A stretch of DNA of 64,000 nucleotides from Pseudanabaena frigida (GCA_003242085.1 QBML01000019.1:1-64000); one strand, 5' to 3'. Shown: positions 1 to 8,484, counted from the stretch's first letter. Made by a program: numbers and translations. Notes: a model not told the origin generated them from the letters alone.

Positions 1-55
1 AAAACCCAAATAAATAGAGGCGGCGCGAAGCGCCGCCTCTATTTATTTGGGTTTT
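1..55. repeat. Long perfect hairpin, family-1 repeat core
   Basis: A 26-bp perfect inverted repeat around a GAA triloop. The stem starts AAAACCC and ends at the apex GGCGGCGC/GCGCCGCC. The window edge cuts any left terminal repeat. The stem is nearly identical to the one at 46518-46572, except that the apex of that copy has decayed. Confidence 0.85.
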
Positions 56-88
56 GTCTTTCATTACTATATGAGTCAAAATTGGTAT

Positions 89-147
89 AACTCCTAAAAA
101 ACAGTAAAAGCGTTGCAAAGCAATGCTTTTACTGTTTTTTAGGAGTT
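89..147. repeat. Inverted repeat, 23-bp arms
   Basis: Arms AACTCCTAAAAAACAGTAAA... and its complement flank a 13-nt loop at 112-124. The flanks (GGTATAACTCC on the left, GGAGTTAAGTTTATACAA on the right) extend the symmetry. It could act as a terminator for an upstream gene outside the window or be a small repeat element. No gene is visible in 1-468. Confidence 0.7.
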
Positions 148-228
148 AAGTTTATACAACTTATCTCAAACTTTGTTTATTTTAGGTAAGGCACGTGCTT
201 AGGAAAAATGTCCTGCCAAATTGTATGG

Positions 229-310
229 CTTCGACTACGCTCAGCCAACGTTAACTGAGCGTAGTCGAAGTTAGCTCGTAGTCGAAGTTAGCTGAGCGGA
301 GACGAAGCGA
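229..310. repeat. Inverted/direct repeat cluster based on CTGAGCGTAGTCGAAG
   Basis: CTTCGACTACGCTCAG at 229-244 is complementary to CTGAGCGTAGTCGAAG at 255-270. Two further partial direct copies follow (TCGTAGTCGAAGTTAGC and CTGAGCGGAGACGAAG). Related GAGCGGAGTC words occur in the repeat at 53018-53135. Intergenic filler, function unknown. Confidence 0.6.
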
Positions 311-468
311 TAGGATCGTTTAATTTAATGGCAATTCCCTAAGCTAAATCGTCTTAAGAATTAGCAAGATTTTTCCTAAAAAAGCCTTAAAATCAAGGAG
401 TGCAACGCAATTCTGATAATGTGGACACATCTCTCCATAAAAGACAAAATTCAAATTTGTAACACCTC

Positions 469-1539
469 ATGCAAGGCACGCTCAGAGAAATTGACGTATA
501 TACTATTATTAACCTGATCGAGTTTGGGCAACGAACTGGCGAGTTGTTGATCGAGTCAAGCACAGGGAAATTCTGGTTTTTGTTTTTTAATAATGGGGCA
601 TTGATCTACGCTACTGACACCGACAGCAACCTAACCCGATTGCGAGATTATTTATATGGCTTGGGGTTAGACCACGCGCTCGATCGCTTAGCAACTTCTA
701 AACTAGGGATTAATGTTTTAGAGTACGGACAGATTTGGCAGCTTCTAGAATCTCAAATCTTAAATCCAACTCAAGCTAAGACAATTCTCGAAAGCACAAT
801 GCGAGAGGTGCTTTTTGATATTCTCGGCCTTTATCAAGGCACATTTGTTTTTGAAATTAGCCCTGCACTTACACCAAAGTTAACTAATCTCAAGTTTTCT
901 CAAATCAGTTCGGGATTTTCGCGACAATTACAGACATGGCAGCAATTTTATCCAGTTTTACAATCGATTAACCAATGTCCAATCTTGCTTGATAACGAGG
1001 CTTTACCGCATTTGAGCGCTTGGATCGATGGTAAAACTACCCTTCGTCAGTTATCAAGATATTCAGGTTTGGATATATGTCAAATTGGTCAATCAATCTA
1101 TGATGCGATCGCTTTAGGCGAAGTTGCGATTACGCCGCTAACCCTGAGTGAGCCACAACTGGCTAAAACTCAATCACCGCGAATTTTATGTATTGATGAT
1201 AGCGTGACGATTTGCCGTGCTGTTGAATATATCCTGCACAATCATGGCTACCAAGTGATGGCTGTTTCTAGTCCCACTAAGGCTTTAAGTGTAATCTTTC
1301 AGCATAAGCCCGATTTGATTTTGTGTGATATCGCTATGCCTGAGTTAGATGGCTATGAGTTATGTGGAATGCTTCGCAAGTCTATTGCTTTTGCTAAGGT
1401 TCCGATTATCATGCTGACGGGCAAAGATGGTTTTATTGATCGCGTTAAGGCGCGGATGGTTGGCGCGACAGAATACCTCACAAAACCCTTTGGCGAAAAG
1501 GAACTCCTCACGACTGTAGAAAAATATAGCAAGCGCTAA
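469..1539 (+). CDS. PatA/PilG-like response regulator (PATAN domain + REC)
   Basis: Likely an output-type response regulator of the cyanobacterial PatA/PixG/PilG class, which works in pilus motility, phototaxis or heterocyst patterning. The first about 230 residues look like the PATAN/DUF4388 domain (begins MQGTLREIDVYTIINLIEFG). The C-terminal about 120 residues are a receiver domain with the acidic pair in LCIDDS, the phospho-acceptor Asp in LCDIAMPELDG, and the conserved Lys in YLTKPF. There is no DNA-binding domain. The gene stands alone: no CheW or CheA homologue follows, which is unusual for pil/pix-type gene sets. The family assignment is firm; the pathway is not determinable here. Confidence 0.88.
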   Translation: MQGTLREIDVYTIINLIEFGQRTGELLIESSTGKFWFLFFNNGALIYATDTDSNLTRLRDYLYGLGLDHALDRLATSKLGINVLEYGQIWQLLESQILNPTQAKTILESTMREVLFDILGLYQGTFVFEISPALTPKLTNLKFSQISSGFSRQLQTWQQFYPVLQSINQCPILLDNEALPHLSAWIDGKTTLRQLSRYSGLDICQIGQSIYDAIALGEVAITPLTLSEPQLAKTQSPRILCIDDSVTICRAVEYILHNHGYQVMAVSSPTKALSVIFQHKPDLILCDIAMPELDGYELCGMLRKSIAFAKVPIIMLTGKDGFIDRVKARMVGATEYLTKPFGEKELLTTVEKYSKR

Positions 1540-1558
1540 AGCGATCGCCCTAAGCACC

Positions 1559-1645
1559 ATGACTCAAGAGCAAAAAAACAATCGGATTCTAGTTCTGAAA
1601 AAAGATTTGTACAGCGATCGCCTTGAGATAATTGATGACGAATGA
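1559..1645 (+). CDS. Possible 28-aa small ORF
   Basis: ATG at 1559 opens MTQEQKNNRILVLKKDLYSD... and ends at TGA 1643-1645, between two solid genes. I do not recognise it. It is basic and polar with no membrane segment, and no convincing ribosome-binding site precedes it. It may be chance. Confidence 0.15.
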   Translation: MTQEQKNNRILVLKKDLYSDRLEIIDDE

Positions 1646-1703
1646 TCATCCTATCCAAATGTCATAATTATCAAAGATAGCTTTCCAAAAAATTTCATTT
1701 AGT

Positions 1704-3389
1704 ATGAGTAACTGTCTTTGTCTTGCTTGCAATCATTCAAACTCAATAACAACCAAGTTTTGCAGTCAATGCGGCGCTAAGTTACAAATTCAAGAGCGTT
1801 ATCGCGCTTTGAAGGTAATCGGACAGGGGGGATTTGGTAAGACTTTCTTGGCTCAGGATGAGTCGAAGCCATCACAGCCTCGTTGTGTGATTAAGCAGTT
1901 TGCTTTTGAAACGATCAATCCTAATGCGAGTCAAGGCAATTTGGATGTCGCAATCAGGTTGTTTGAACAGGAGGCAAAGCGACTAGATAATTTGGGTAAG
2001 CATCCGCAAATTCCCGAACTTCTATCTTTTACAATTCATGAGGGTAAGCAGTACCTCATCCAAGAATTTATCGATGGTGAGACTTTGGAGCAGGAACTAA
2101 GTCGAGTTGGCGCTTTTAGCGAGCAGCAGGTGAGGGATGTGTTGGTGGAGGTGCTGCAAATATTGGAGTTTGTGCATGGCAAGTCGGTAATTCATCGTGA
2201 TATTTCGCCAGACAATATCATTCGGCGGCGCAGCGATCAAAAGTTGGTGCTGGTAGATTTTGGGGCGGCAAAGCACGCAACGGCGACGTTATTGGCAAAG
2301 ACGGGGACGGGCATCGGGAAGCCGAGTTATGGCGCTCCTGAGCAAATGTTGGGTAAGTCGGTATTTCAGAGCGATTTGTTTGGGTTGGGGGTGACTTGTT
2401 TGCATTTGCTCACGAATGTGGAACCGTTTACGCTCTATGACGTTTTGGAAAATGAATATCAATGGCGGCAGTTTTTGAATGGGAAGATAGTGAGTGATGT
2501 TTTTGGGAAGTTGTTAGATCGGTTGACTTCTTACAGGGTAAAAGAAAGACCAAGTTCAGTTATAGAGACTTTGCAAGTATTGCAACCAAAAGCGGCTCCA
2601 ATTAAGCAAGCACCATTACCCATAAGATCATCACAACCAATACAAGCTCCCGCATCAAATTCGAGTAATTCCCTTGTCTTGGACTGTGGTAATGGTGTGA
2701 AGCTGGAACTGGTGAAAGTGGCGGCGGGTATTTTTGATATGGGAAGTGATAAAGATAATTATGAACAGCTGATCCATCGAGTGAATTTGCGTGAGTTTTT
2801 GATTGGTAAATATGCTGTGACACAGGAGCAATATCAGGCGGTGATAGGAAATAATCCATCAAGCTTTAAGGGCGCTCTAAATCCTGTGGGAAAAGTCAGT
2901 TGGCATCATGCACTCGCCTTCTGCCAAAAGCTATCGCAAAAAACAGGACAGAAAATACGATTACCTAGTGAGGCAGAATGGGAATATGCAGCAAAGGGAG
3001 GTAATCAAAGTAAAGGCTATGATTATGCAGGGAGTAACAATCTGGATGAGGTGGCATTCTACAAAAATAACTCTGACAGTAAACCCCATCCTGTGGGTCA
3101 GAAAAAAGCGAATGAGCTTGTTATTTATGGTATGAGTGGTAATGTCTGGGAATGGTGCTTGGATGATTGGCATGAAAGCTATCAAGCCAAACCAGATCGC
3201 TTGAAAAATAATGGCAATGAACCTTGGGGTAATGTGAACTCAAACACAAATGATCATTCTTACCGTATGCTACGCGGCGGTTCTTGGGGTAGCCGAGATT
3301 ACAACTGCCGTTCTGCGTCTCGCAATTTTGATTCTGCCAGTTCCCGTAGCCACTTTTATGGTTTTCGCGTGGTCTTGCCTCTCTTGTGA
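1704..3389 (+). CDS. Zinc-ribbon Ser/Thr protein kinase fused to FGE-sulfatase (SUMF1-like) domain
   Basis: 561 aa with three parts. Residues 1-30 are a zinc ribbon (two CxxC pairs, CLAC and CSQC). Residues about 35-290 are a Hanks-type kinase with glycine loop GQGGFGKT, VIK lysine, VIHRDISPDN catalytic loop, VDFGAAK and a GAPEQ activation-segment end. Residues about 325-561 are a formylglycine-generating-enzyme-like fold (MGSDKDNYE, LPSEAEWEYAAKGG, GNVWEWC, LRGGSWG, FRVV). All kinase catalytic motifs are intact. In cyanobacteria, kinase-FGE fusions are known, but the FGE part usually lacks proven oxidase activity and may bind ligand or phosphorylation targets. Monocistronic. Confidence 0.9.
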   Translation: MSNCLCLACNHSNSITTKFCSQCGAKLQIQERYRALKVIGQGGFGKTFLAQDESKPSQPRCVIKQFAFETINPNASQGNLDVAIRLFEQEAKRLDNLGKHPQIPELLSFTIHEGKQYLIQEFIDGETLEQELSRVGAFSEQQVRDVLVEVLQILEFVHGKSVIHRDISPDNIIRRRSDQKLVLVDFGAAKHATATLLAKTGTGIGKPSYGAPEQMLGKSVFQSDLFGLGVTCLHLLTNVEPFTLYDVLENEYQWRQFLNGKIVSDVFGKLLDRLTSYRVKERPSSVIETLQVLQPKAAPIKQAPLPIRSSQPIQAPASNSSNSLVLDCGNGVKLELVKVAAGIFDMGSDKDNYEQLIHRVNLREFLIGKYAVTQEQYQAVIGNNPSSFKGALNPVGKVSWHHALAFCQKLSQKTGQKIRLPSEAEWEYAAKGGNQSKGYDYAGSNNLDEVAFYKNNSDSKPHPVGQKKANELVIYGMSGNVWEWCLDDWHESYQAKPDRLKNNGNEPWGNVNSNTNDHSYRMLRGGSWGSRDYNCRSASRNFDSASSRSHFYGFRVVLPLL

Positions 3390-3482
3390 GTAATTAAATT
3401 AGATTTCCATTTACCAGTTTTCTCTTGCCCACTTCGCCATTAGGTAATCAATTTTTTTGATATTTCCCATACCAACTTAGGG

Positions 3483-3545
3483 GTTTAGCATTTGCGCCAC
3501 AATTTCTAGACCTATCACCACAATATCACTACGCAAATGCTAAAC
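3483..3545. repeat. 63-bp element with 14-bp perfect terminal inverted repeats
   Basis: GTTTAGCATTTGCG at 3483-3496 pairs exactly with CGCAAATGCTAAAC at 3532-3545. No coding content lies between. It looks like a miniature element rather than a terminator because the loop is 35 nt. Confidence 0.6.
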
Positions 3546-3592
3546 GCTCTCCGCTTTCATCGATAGATTGTCCCTGCGGTTTGAGGTTTAGA

Positions 3593-3653
3593 GCAAAGCA
3601 TTCACCAGTTAAGGTAACCTACAAACGAATAAATCTCTGTGGGAATGCTTTGC
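3593..3653. repeat. Inverted repeat GCAAAGCATTC ... GAATGCTTTGC
   Basis: 11-bp perfect arms 39 nt apart, just downstream of the hicBA stop region on the minus strand. Either a small repeat element or a weak terminator. Confidence 0.5.
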
Positions 3654-3666
3654 CCTTACGCATTCA

Positions 3667-3855
3667 CTAAAACTTTGGTGCTATCCCTGCTTGCTTACAT
3701 ATCGCATTTGCCGTAATCCGATCAATCGTCCGATGTCTTTTAATTGGAATTGTTTTGGTATTGTTAGTGTAAATGGAATGATTCCCGCCTTCCCTAAGCA
3801 AGTAAAACCCATTTTCTTCAAAATATTTCACCAGATCACTGCGTTTAACTGACAT
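3667..3855 (-). CDS. hicA: HicA-type mRNA interferase toxin
   Basis: A 62-aa protein with the HicA double-stranded RNA-binding-like fold: LVKYFEENGFYLLREGGNHS carries the catalytic His in the GGNHS context, and it ends RTIDRITANAICKQAG. The family degrades mRNA and tmRNA and is neutralised by HicB. Its start codon lies two bases after the stop of the HicB gene, so the two are co-transcribed from the minus strand in the order hicB-hicA. Full length for the family; no missing residues seen. Confidence 0.88.
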   Translation of the reverse strand: MSVKRSDLVKYFEENGFYLLREGGNHSIYTNNTKTIPIKRHRTIDRITANAICKQAGIAPKF

Positions 3856-3857
3856 AA

Positions 3858-4076
3858 CTAAACTTCCACGGGAATCTGCTCAATTAAGGATTTACTAGAA
3901 GGAATCTCCTTATTTTGTTGCTTATATGCAGTAATCATCTCCTGTAAAGCATCTTGCAAAGACTCACGACAAAGTTCCAGAGTTTCACCCTCAGTTATTA
4001 CCTCTTGCCATTCAATGAGTTGCCCCATGTAACCTGAGTCAATCTTTGTATAATTTGCGGTAAAGGTTGTAAGCAT
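3858..4076 (-). CDS. hicB: HicB-family antitoxin
   Basis: Partner of the HicA-like toxin. The protein begins MLTTFTANYTKIDSGYMGQL and continues with EWQEVITEGETLELCRESL, the degenerate RNase H-like HicB fold. I chose the internal ATG at 4076 because the conserved family region begins there. An upstream ATG at 4112 would add 12 residues (MKQLKALAKLKY) without family similarity. There is no clear ribosome-binding site for either. It lacks an obvious C-terminal DNA-binding domain, so autoregulation may be weak or use the complex. Confidence 0.82.
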   Translation of the reverse strand: MLTTFTANYTKIDSGYMGQLIEWQEVITEGETLELCRESLQDALQEMITAYKQQNKEIPSSKSLIEQIPVEV

Positions 4077-4138
4077 ATATTTAAGTTTAGCTAAAGCCTT
4101 GAGTTGTTTCACTATAACAAAAAAACTTTGAATACTAG

Positions 4139-4282
4139 GCTATTTTTCTAGTTATCGGTGAAATCACTAGACTACGAGATCGCCAAATTATTGCCACAAA
4201 AAATATCAAAGATTTCTTAAACAGCGATCTAATCTTCCCCAACTTATCCATTCTCAAGCCAGAACAAATCGTTAGCAGATAA
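4139..4282 (+). pseudogene. C-terminal remnant of a PIN-domain (VapC/DUF3368-like) toxin
   Basis: Reading the plus strand in the frame of GAA at 4160 gives EITRLRDRQIIATKNIKDFL followed by LNSDLIFPNLSILKPEQIV and a TAA at 4280-4282. IATKNIKDF followed by the ILKP turn is typical of the last third of PIN-domain ribonucleases. An in-frame TAG at 4136-4138 and no start codon upstream mean the N-terminal catalytic half is gone. It ends 5 bases before the ribbon-helix-helix gene. Confidence 0.55.
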
Positions 4283-4287
4283 CACTT

Positions 4288-4503
4288 ATGGCAACTTTAA
4301 CAATTCGACTTCCCGATGATAAACATACAAGCTTAAAGGAACTAGCTCAGTCACGAGGAATTAGCGTCAATAAGCTTATGGAAGAATTATCAACTATTGT
4401 TCTGACTGAATTCGATACCTACAACAGGTTTAAAGTAATGGCAGCAAGAGGTGATGTCCAAGAAGGTTTACGCATACTAGATAAATTAGATGCAAAAACA
4501 TGA
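4288..4503 (+). CDS. Ribbon-helix-helix (Arc/MetJ-like) antitoxin-type protein
   Basis: 71 aa. The N-terminus is a clear ribbon-helix-helix: strand ATLTIRLPDD, then helices LKELAQSRGISVNKLMEEL. Such proteins are usually DNA-binding antitoxins that repress their own operon. The C-terminal tail (RGDVQEGLRILDKLD) is the usual toxin-binding region. No intact toxin follows; the next reading frame overlaps its stop by ATGA and encodes only 41 aa. It sits just after a PIN-domain remnant, so it may be an orphan antitoxin. Confidence 0.75.
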   Translation: MATLTIRLPDDKHTSLKELAQSRGISVNKLMEELSTIVLTEFDTYNRFKVMAARGDVQEGLRILDKLDAKT

Positions 4504-4625
4504 GTAAGTCTCAAATGTTTGATTCCGTTACCTTAAATCAAGACATTCAGCTTCACTTTGGTGGAATTGCCTCACAAGCGACTGATGGTGCGATCGCATA
4601 TATATTTTTAGCGGAAGAAAGTTAA
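4500..4625 (+). CDS. Possible 41-aa ORF translationally coupled to the RHH gene
   Basis: The ATG at 4500 overlaps the upstream stop as ATGA, the typical arrangement for a toxin behind its antitoxin. The product starts MSKSQMFDSVTLNQDIQLHF and ends AYIFLAEES. I do not recognise it. It is too short for a PIN toxin and could be the start of a truncated toxin or a chance frame. Confidence 0.3.
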   Translation: MSKSQMFDSVTLNQDIQLHFGGIASQATDGAIAYIFLAEES

Positions 4626-4768
4626 GCATTTACATGATTCCCCTTAGCAGGATCATCCCGCAGTAACTCTTTGATAATTTTACAAAGGTTTTTGTGAAGA
4701 GTCTTATCTCTCTGTCTGAGTTCCTCATAAGCTTCCCATGTATCACCTTCAAAAACTAAGTATCTCAT
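4622..4768 (-). pseudogene. Truncated YoeB/Txe-like mRNA interferase toxin
   Basis: Begins MRYLVFEGDTWEAYEELRQR and continues through IIKELLRDDPAKG, the first half of the YoeB/Txe fold. Family members then run on for about 35-40 residues holding GKPE.LK...G.WSRRI and the catalytic C-terminal His/Tyr. Here the frame turns into NHVNA and stops, so the active-site half is missing and the toxin should be dead. It overlaps the antitoxin gene by about 20 bases, the normal coupling for this family. Confidence 0.7.
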
Positions 4769-5012
4769 CCATCTCTTCCTTACTAGGCTGATAACCTTGC
4801 CGTTGTTCATGGGTTGCCATAGAACGAGATATCTGTTTCATAAGATCATCATTTTGCAAAACAAACAAAGTTTCCTGATGTTGTTCCCAATCCTCAGAAC
4901 TAATAGCCGTAAAATCTGACTGCTTGGCAAACTGCCAAATCTGCATAAATTCAACCAGCGAGGCTTCAGGTGCTTGCTCAATTTCGCGAATTAATTGCTC
5001 TTTGATAGTCAT
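4749..5012 (-). CDS. Antitoxin-like protein upstream of the truncated YoeB toxin
   Basis: Begins MTIKEQLIREIEQAPEASLV. The chosen ATG at 5012 is preceded by an excellent GGAGGG ribosome-binding site; an upstream in-frame start at 5069 has none. This 87-aa helical protein ends with an acidic tail (PSKEEMDEILSF) of the kind antitoxins use to wrap the toxin. The N-terminus resembles DUF2281-like short proteins. Its toxin partner has lost its C-terminus, so this gene may persist as an orphan or protect against related toxins. Confidence 0.6.
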   Translation of the reverse strand: MTIKEQLIREIEQAPEASLVEFMQIWQFAKQSDFTAISSEDWEQHQETLFVLQNDDLMKQISRSMATHEQRQGYQPSKEEMDEILSF

Positions 5013-5155
5013 ACATTTGCCCTCCTTGCCTTTTAAGCATAGCTTATAATTTTTTACAGATCTATCCATCTAGCGATCGCAACAGCAAAAGAGACAACAA
5101 TCATCTACGCCATCCAACTTACCACTACCCATCAGCGCTATAAGCTTCTAATAGG

Positions 5156-8041
5156 TTAATTACCATCACCAATGAGAATGAACGCAGACCAAAAATAAGG
5201 GTGCTGAAATTCACTTTGTTTGGGTTGGAGAAGACTAAGCTGTGCTTTACGCAATGAATTAATGATGTTGTCGCCTTTTTGTAACTGCGTATAAAAATTA
5301 CCCATCAGCAATTGTGTACCCCGATCGCTAACCGTCCAAAGTGAAGCGATCGCCGCTTTTGCGCCAGTACGCTGAATTTGATAGCCAAAACCGAGAATCT
5401 CTTCGCCACTACCAACTACGCCTCCAAGGGCAGTCTGGCAAGCGCTCAAAACAATTAATTGCGTATTGGGAAGCTTCCATTCCCGCAATTCGCGTAAGTT
5501 TAGGCGATCGCCATTGCCTAGAAGCACAAAGGAATCTTCAGGCGTACCCTGCACAAAAGCGGCATGGGTAGCTAGATGGATCAGATTGTAACTACCAAAC
5601 TGAGAAACTGTAGCAGCACGATTAAAAGAAGTATCAACTAATTTAGTCGTGTTGGGAAAAGTGTCAGCAATTTTATCAATCTCTCTTCCTGCAAATGGTA
5701 AGCCAATAAATGCAAACTTCTCATTACCGATCGCAAATTTAATTTCCCCTTGAGTGAATGCTGCCGCGATCGCCCTTAGTGGAGTTTTAGTAATGGGTTG
5801 CTTATCCAAAAAGCCAGAGGCAGTCAGGTAGTTAAAGCTATAGCGTTCAATTAACCATTGCTTCCCATCATAGAGAGCAGTAAGCGGAATGTAGCGCATT
5901 TGCCCATCAGGAGCATAGAGCAGAAGTTCGATATTGGCGGCTTTGAGATCGGCTTCAATCGGTTTAATCAGATATTGATACAGACGTTCTGACGATTCCT
6001 TCACGTCAGAGGAGCTTGAGTCTTGCAAATCAGCCCGAAAATTTTGAATGATTTTGGAAAACTCTTGAGGTTTGACGGTAATAGAACGGGCAATCGGTGC
6101 AGACTTAGCTGGTAAAAGCACTAAAAAGAGTCGATCTTCAAATAGTAATGGATAGAAAAGTGCTGCGCGATCGCCAAATTTCTGAACATTAGCTAGTAGC
6201 GATCGCGAGGTGGATAGGCTGAGACTTTGTTGGGCGGCAGTTTGTTGGATTTGAGCGGTTAGAGGGGAGCCATTGACCAGTGATTTAAGATCGGTGTTAA
6301 TCAGAGCTTGTTCTGACGCTAATAAAGCAATTCCTAAAGCCGTGCTCTCGTTCCCCTTAACATCTCGTAGATAGTCCTGAAGTTCTTGAACTTTCAGCAG
6401 ATCGAGAATTTGGATAGCTTCGTTAATGCGTCCTTGTTGTAACAGCAGGTTTGCAAGATTGCGATAGGTATAGGCAACACTCTGTTTGTAGGCAGCCCGA
6501 TCTTCGTGGGGCAGCATTCGGATCGATTGCCGAATTGACTCTCGTACATTCACCGATTGTTTGAGAAAGGCGATCGCTATTTCTGGTTGCTTTTGTTGCG
6601 CTAGCAAATCGCCGATATTCGTCAATACAACCGATTCGGTGCTGCGATCGCGGACTTCTCTAGCAATATTTAGCGCTTTTTGATAGGTACTAATTGCTTC
6701 TGATTGCTTGCCCATGTTGGCATAGGCGCGACCGAGATTACTCAGCGCTACCCCAATACCTGACCGATCTCCAACCTTCTCATACTGAACAAGAGCTTGT
6801 TGATGAAAGGCGATCGCCTGTTCATTCTGACCTAATCGAGAATAAGTACTGCCAATATTATCAAGGGTAATTCCGATTCCCAACTCATTACCAATGTCTT
6901 GATAAGCTACCTTTGCTTTCTGAAAAAAGGCGATCGCCTCTTGATACTTACCACTGTTGCTATAGAGCTGCGCGAGATTATTGAGATTATTTGCCTGCCC
7001 AGCTTTGACGGTCACGTTGCTATTCGCTGTGTCTCCGACCGTTGCACGCACCGACAAACCCCGACTGGTTAGCGTCGGATTACTATTATCTTCACCGAGG
7101 ACATCATGGAGAAGTTCGATGTCGGTTTTTTTTAAACCGACATAGTCTTCAGTGGTTAGTTTGAAATAGATCTTAGTGGCTCGATCTGCTAGTTCTAAAG
7201 CTCGGCGATTTTGTCCAAGACTGAAGTATAAGGCGCTCATATTATTAATAATTGCTGCCTCATCACCGCGATAACAACAGAGTGTCTGCACTAGGGCAAG
7301 GGCTTGCTCATAAGCTTCTAAGGCTTGGGCGTACTGAGTTTGGTTGGCATAGATCACCCCGATATTGTTTAAGGTTTGGACTTTGCCAATTCGATCGTCG
7401 AGTTCTGCGGCGATCGGCAACATCTGCTGATAGCTCGCCAAGGCAAGATCGTAATTTGCGGATTTGAAATAGATAGAAGCCATGCGTGAAACTGTTAAAC
7501 TTTCACTTGACAGCAAAGAATTACGATCGCCTTTTTTGGCTTTTAGGCGATCGCGAAAAATATCGAGCGCCTGTTGATAAATTGGCAAAGCTCGATCGTA
7601 TTGCCTCTGTTTATCATGAACATCAGCAATATATTGCAGCGTATAGGCAACATCTACAGGATCGCCATCGGGAGATTTGGCGATTTCCTTAGCAATTTTC
7701 AGCGCTTGCTGAAAATAGGGCATCGCTTTCTCATATTGCCCCATGGTTAGATAGACTTCCCCCACAAAGTTAAGTGTATCCCGCTCGCCCCCTGTAGCCT
7801 TCCATTTCCGAAATAGCTCTAGTGCTTTTTGTAAATCAGCGATCGCTCCTTGTGGATCGCCTTTTTGTAAGCGATCGTATCCCGACTGTTTGAGATAGAC
7901 TGCCTCAGTAATTTGCTGCGCCCGTAGATCATCAGAGTTTTGGGCAATTGCCACTAAATCTAGGTCTGTGAGAGCGAGCGTTGGCGTACCGATGATCGCT
8001 AGCAATATTCCCAAACTCGCAAAATTACGAACTAAGCGCAT
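5156..8041 (-). CDS. Secreted TPR-CHAT (caspase-like) protein
   Basis: 961 aa. A signal peptide (about 1-35, hydrophobic LGILLAIIGTPTLAL) is followed by many tetratricopeptide repeats (about 55-480; units such as YEKAMPYFQQALKIAKEI), then a linker and a C-terminal CHAT domain. The CHAT domain holds the caspase-type catalytic pair: His in NLIHLATHAAF and Cys in IVLSACQTALGG. CHAT proteins are predicted cysteine proteases of the caspase/separase clan. In cyanobacteria many carry TPRs for target recognition. Substrate unknown. It is followed at a distance by the toxin-antitoxin cluster, which I think is coincidence. Confidence 0.9.
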   Translation of the reverse strand: MRLVRNFASLGILLAIIGTPTLALTDLDLVAIAQNSDDLRAQQITEAVYLKQSGYDRLQKGDPQGAIADLQKALELFRKWKATGGERDTLNFVGEVYLTMGQYEKAMPYFQQALKIAKEIAKSPDGDPVDVAYTLQYIADVHDKQRQYDRALPIYQQALDIFRDRLKAKKGDRNSLLSSESLTVSRMASIYFKSANYDLALASYQQMLPIAAELDDRIGKVQTLNNIGVIYANQTQYAQALEAYEQALALVQTLCCYRGDEAAIINNMSALYFSLGQNRRALELADRATKIYFKLTTEDYVGLKKTDIELLHDVLGEDNSNPTLTSRGLSVRATVGDTANSNVTVKAGQANNLNNLAQLYSNSGKYQEAIAFFQKAKVAYQDIGNELGIGITLDNIGSTYSRLGQNEQAIAFHQQALVQYEKVGDRSGIGVALSNLGRAYANMGKQSEAISTYQKALNIAREVRDRSTESVVLTNIGDLLAQQKQPEIAIAFLKQSVNVRESIRQSIRMLPHEDRAAYKQSVAYTYRNLANLLLQQGRINEAIQILDLLKVQELQDYLRDVKGNESTALGIALLASEQALINTDLKSLVNGSPLTAQIQQTAAQQSLSLSTSRSLLANVQKFGDRAALFYPLLFEDRLFLVLLPAKSAPIARSITVKPQEFSKIIQNFRADLQDSSSSDVKESSERLYQYLIKPIEADLKAANIELLLYAPDGQMRYIPLTALYDGKQWLIERYSFNYLTASGFLDKQPITKTPLRAIAAAFTQGEIKFAIGNEKFAFIGLPFAGREIDKIADTFPNTTKLVDTSFNRAATVSQFGSYNLIHLATHAAFVQGTPEDSFVLLGNGDRLNLRELREWKLPNTQLIVLSACQTALGGVVGSGEEILGFGYQIQRTGAKAAIASLWTVSDRGTQLLMGNFYTQLQKGDNIINSLRKAQLSLLQPKQSEFQHPYFWSAFILIGDGN

Positions 8042-8096
8042 AGTTAAGTACCTCTGTAGAAACGCTAAGCGTTATTTTTTACAACGAAAACAACGC

Positions 8097-8366
8097 TTAA
8101 TGAGCTTTTGGTTTATCTTGGCGATCACAACGAAATCTTTGCGCCTCAGAGGTTGCTGCGTGTTTTGTTTTTCTCCCGCTTACCCGTTCTCGCCACATCA
8201 GGAAAGACGAACGTTTCATTGACTTACGCATAATTTTAATCACTTCAGGTTCGGAAATACCAAACTGGTCGTAAATCGTATCAAAGGTAGTGCGATCTTC
8301 CCATGCCATTTCCACGATGCGATCGATATCAGTATCAGTCAGCATTTTTACTTTTTGTTTATCCAT
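8097..8366 (-). CDS. TIGR03643-family small protein
   Basis: 89 aa with the family signature: IDRIVEMAWEDRTTFDTIYD, then FGISEPEVIKIMRKSMKRSS, FLMWRERVSGRKTKHA. These read like a helix-turn-helix, so a nucleic-acid-binding role is plausible, but no function is established. The tail after TKH (RFRCDRQDKPKAH) is variable in the family. A short inverted repeat (TAAGCGTT ... AACGCTTA, 8066-8099) overlaps the stop. Confidence 0.75.
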   Translation of the reverse strand: MDKQKVKMLTDTDIDRIVEMAWEDRTTFDTIYDQFGISEPEVIKIMRKSMKRSSFLMWRERVSGRKTKHAATSEAQRFRCDRQDKPKAH

Positions 8367-8388
8367 CTACTCTCTTCCCAGTGAATAT

Positions 8389-8416
8389 AGTGGTGTGCGG
8401 CAAAGCTGCACACCAC
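8389..8416. repeat. Inverted repeat GTGGTGTGC ... GCACACCAC
   Basis: A short perfect hairpin between the TIGR03643 gene and the signal peptidase terminator. It could be an element of the leader of the TIGR03643 gene. Confidence 0.5.
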
Positions 8417-8447
8417 TACTTATGAAAATTTATATTCTGTGATTAAG

Positions 8448-8482
8448 GTAATAGGCTCCTCGCTTTGCGAGGAGCCTATTAC
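8448..8482. terminator. Terminator hairpin after lepB
   Basis: GTAATAGGCTCCTCGC / GCGAGGAGCCTATTAC with a TTT loop, right behind the lepB stop codon on the minus strand. No strong T-run follows on that strand. Confidence 0.65.
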
Positions 8483-8484
8483 GA

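Larger units (their letters stand above)
3390..3666. other. Intergenic, two short inverted repeats
   Basis: No gene seen. It holds the element at 3483-3545 (14-bp perfect ends) and the one at 3593-3653 (11-bp ends). Confidence 0.6.
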
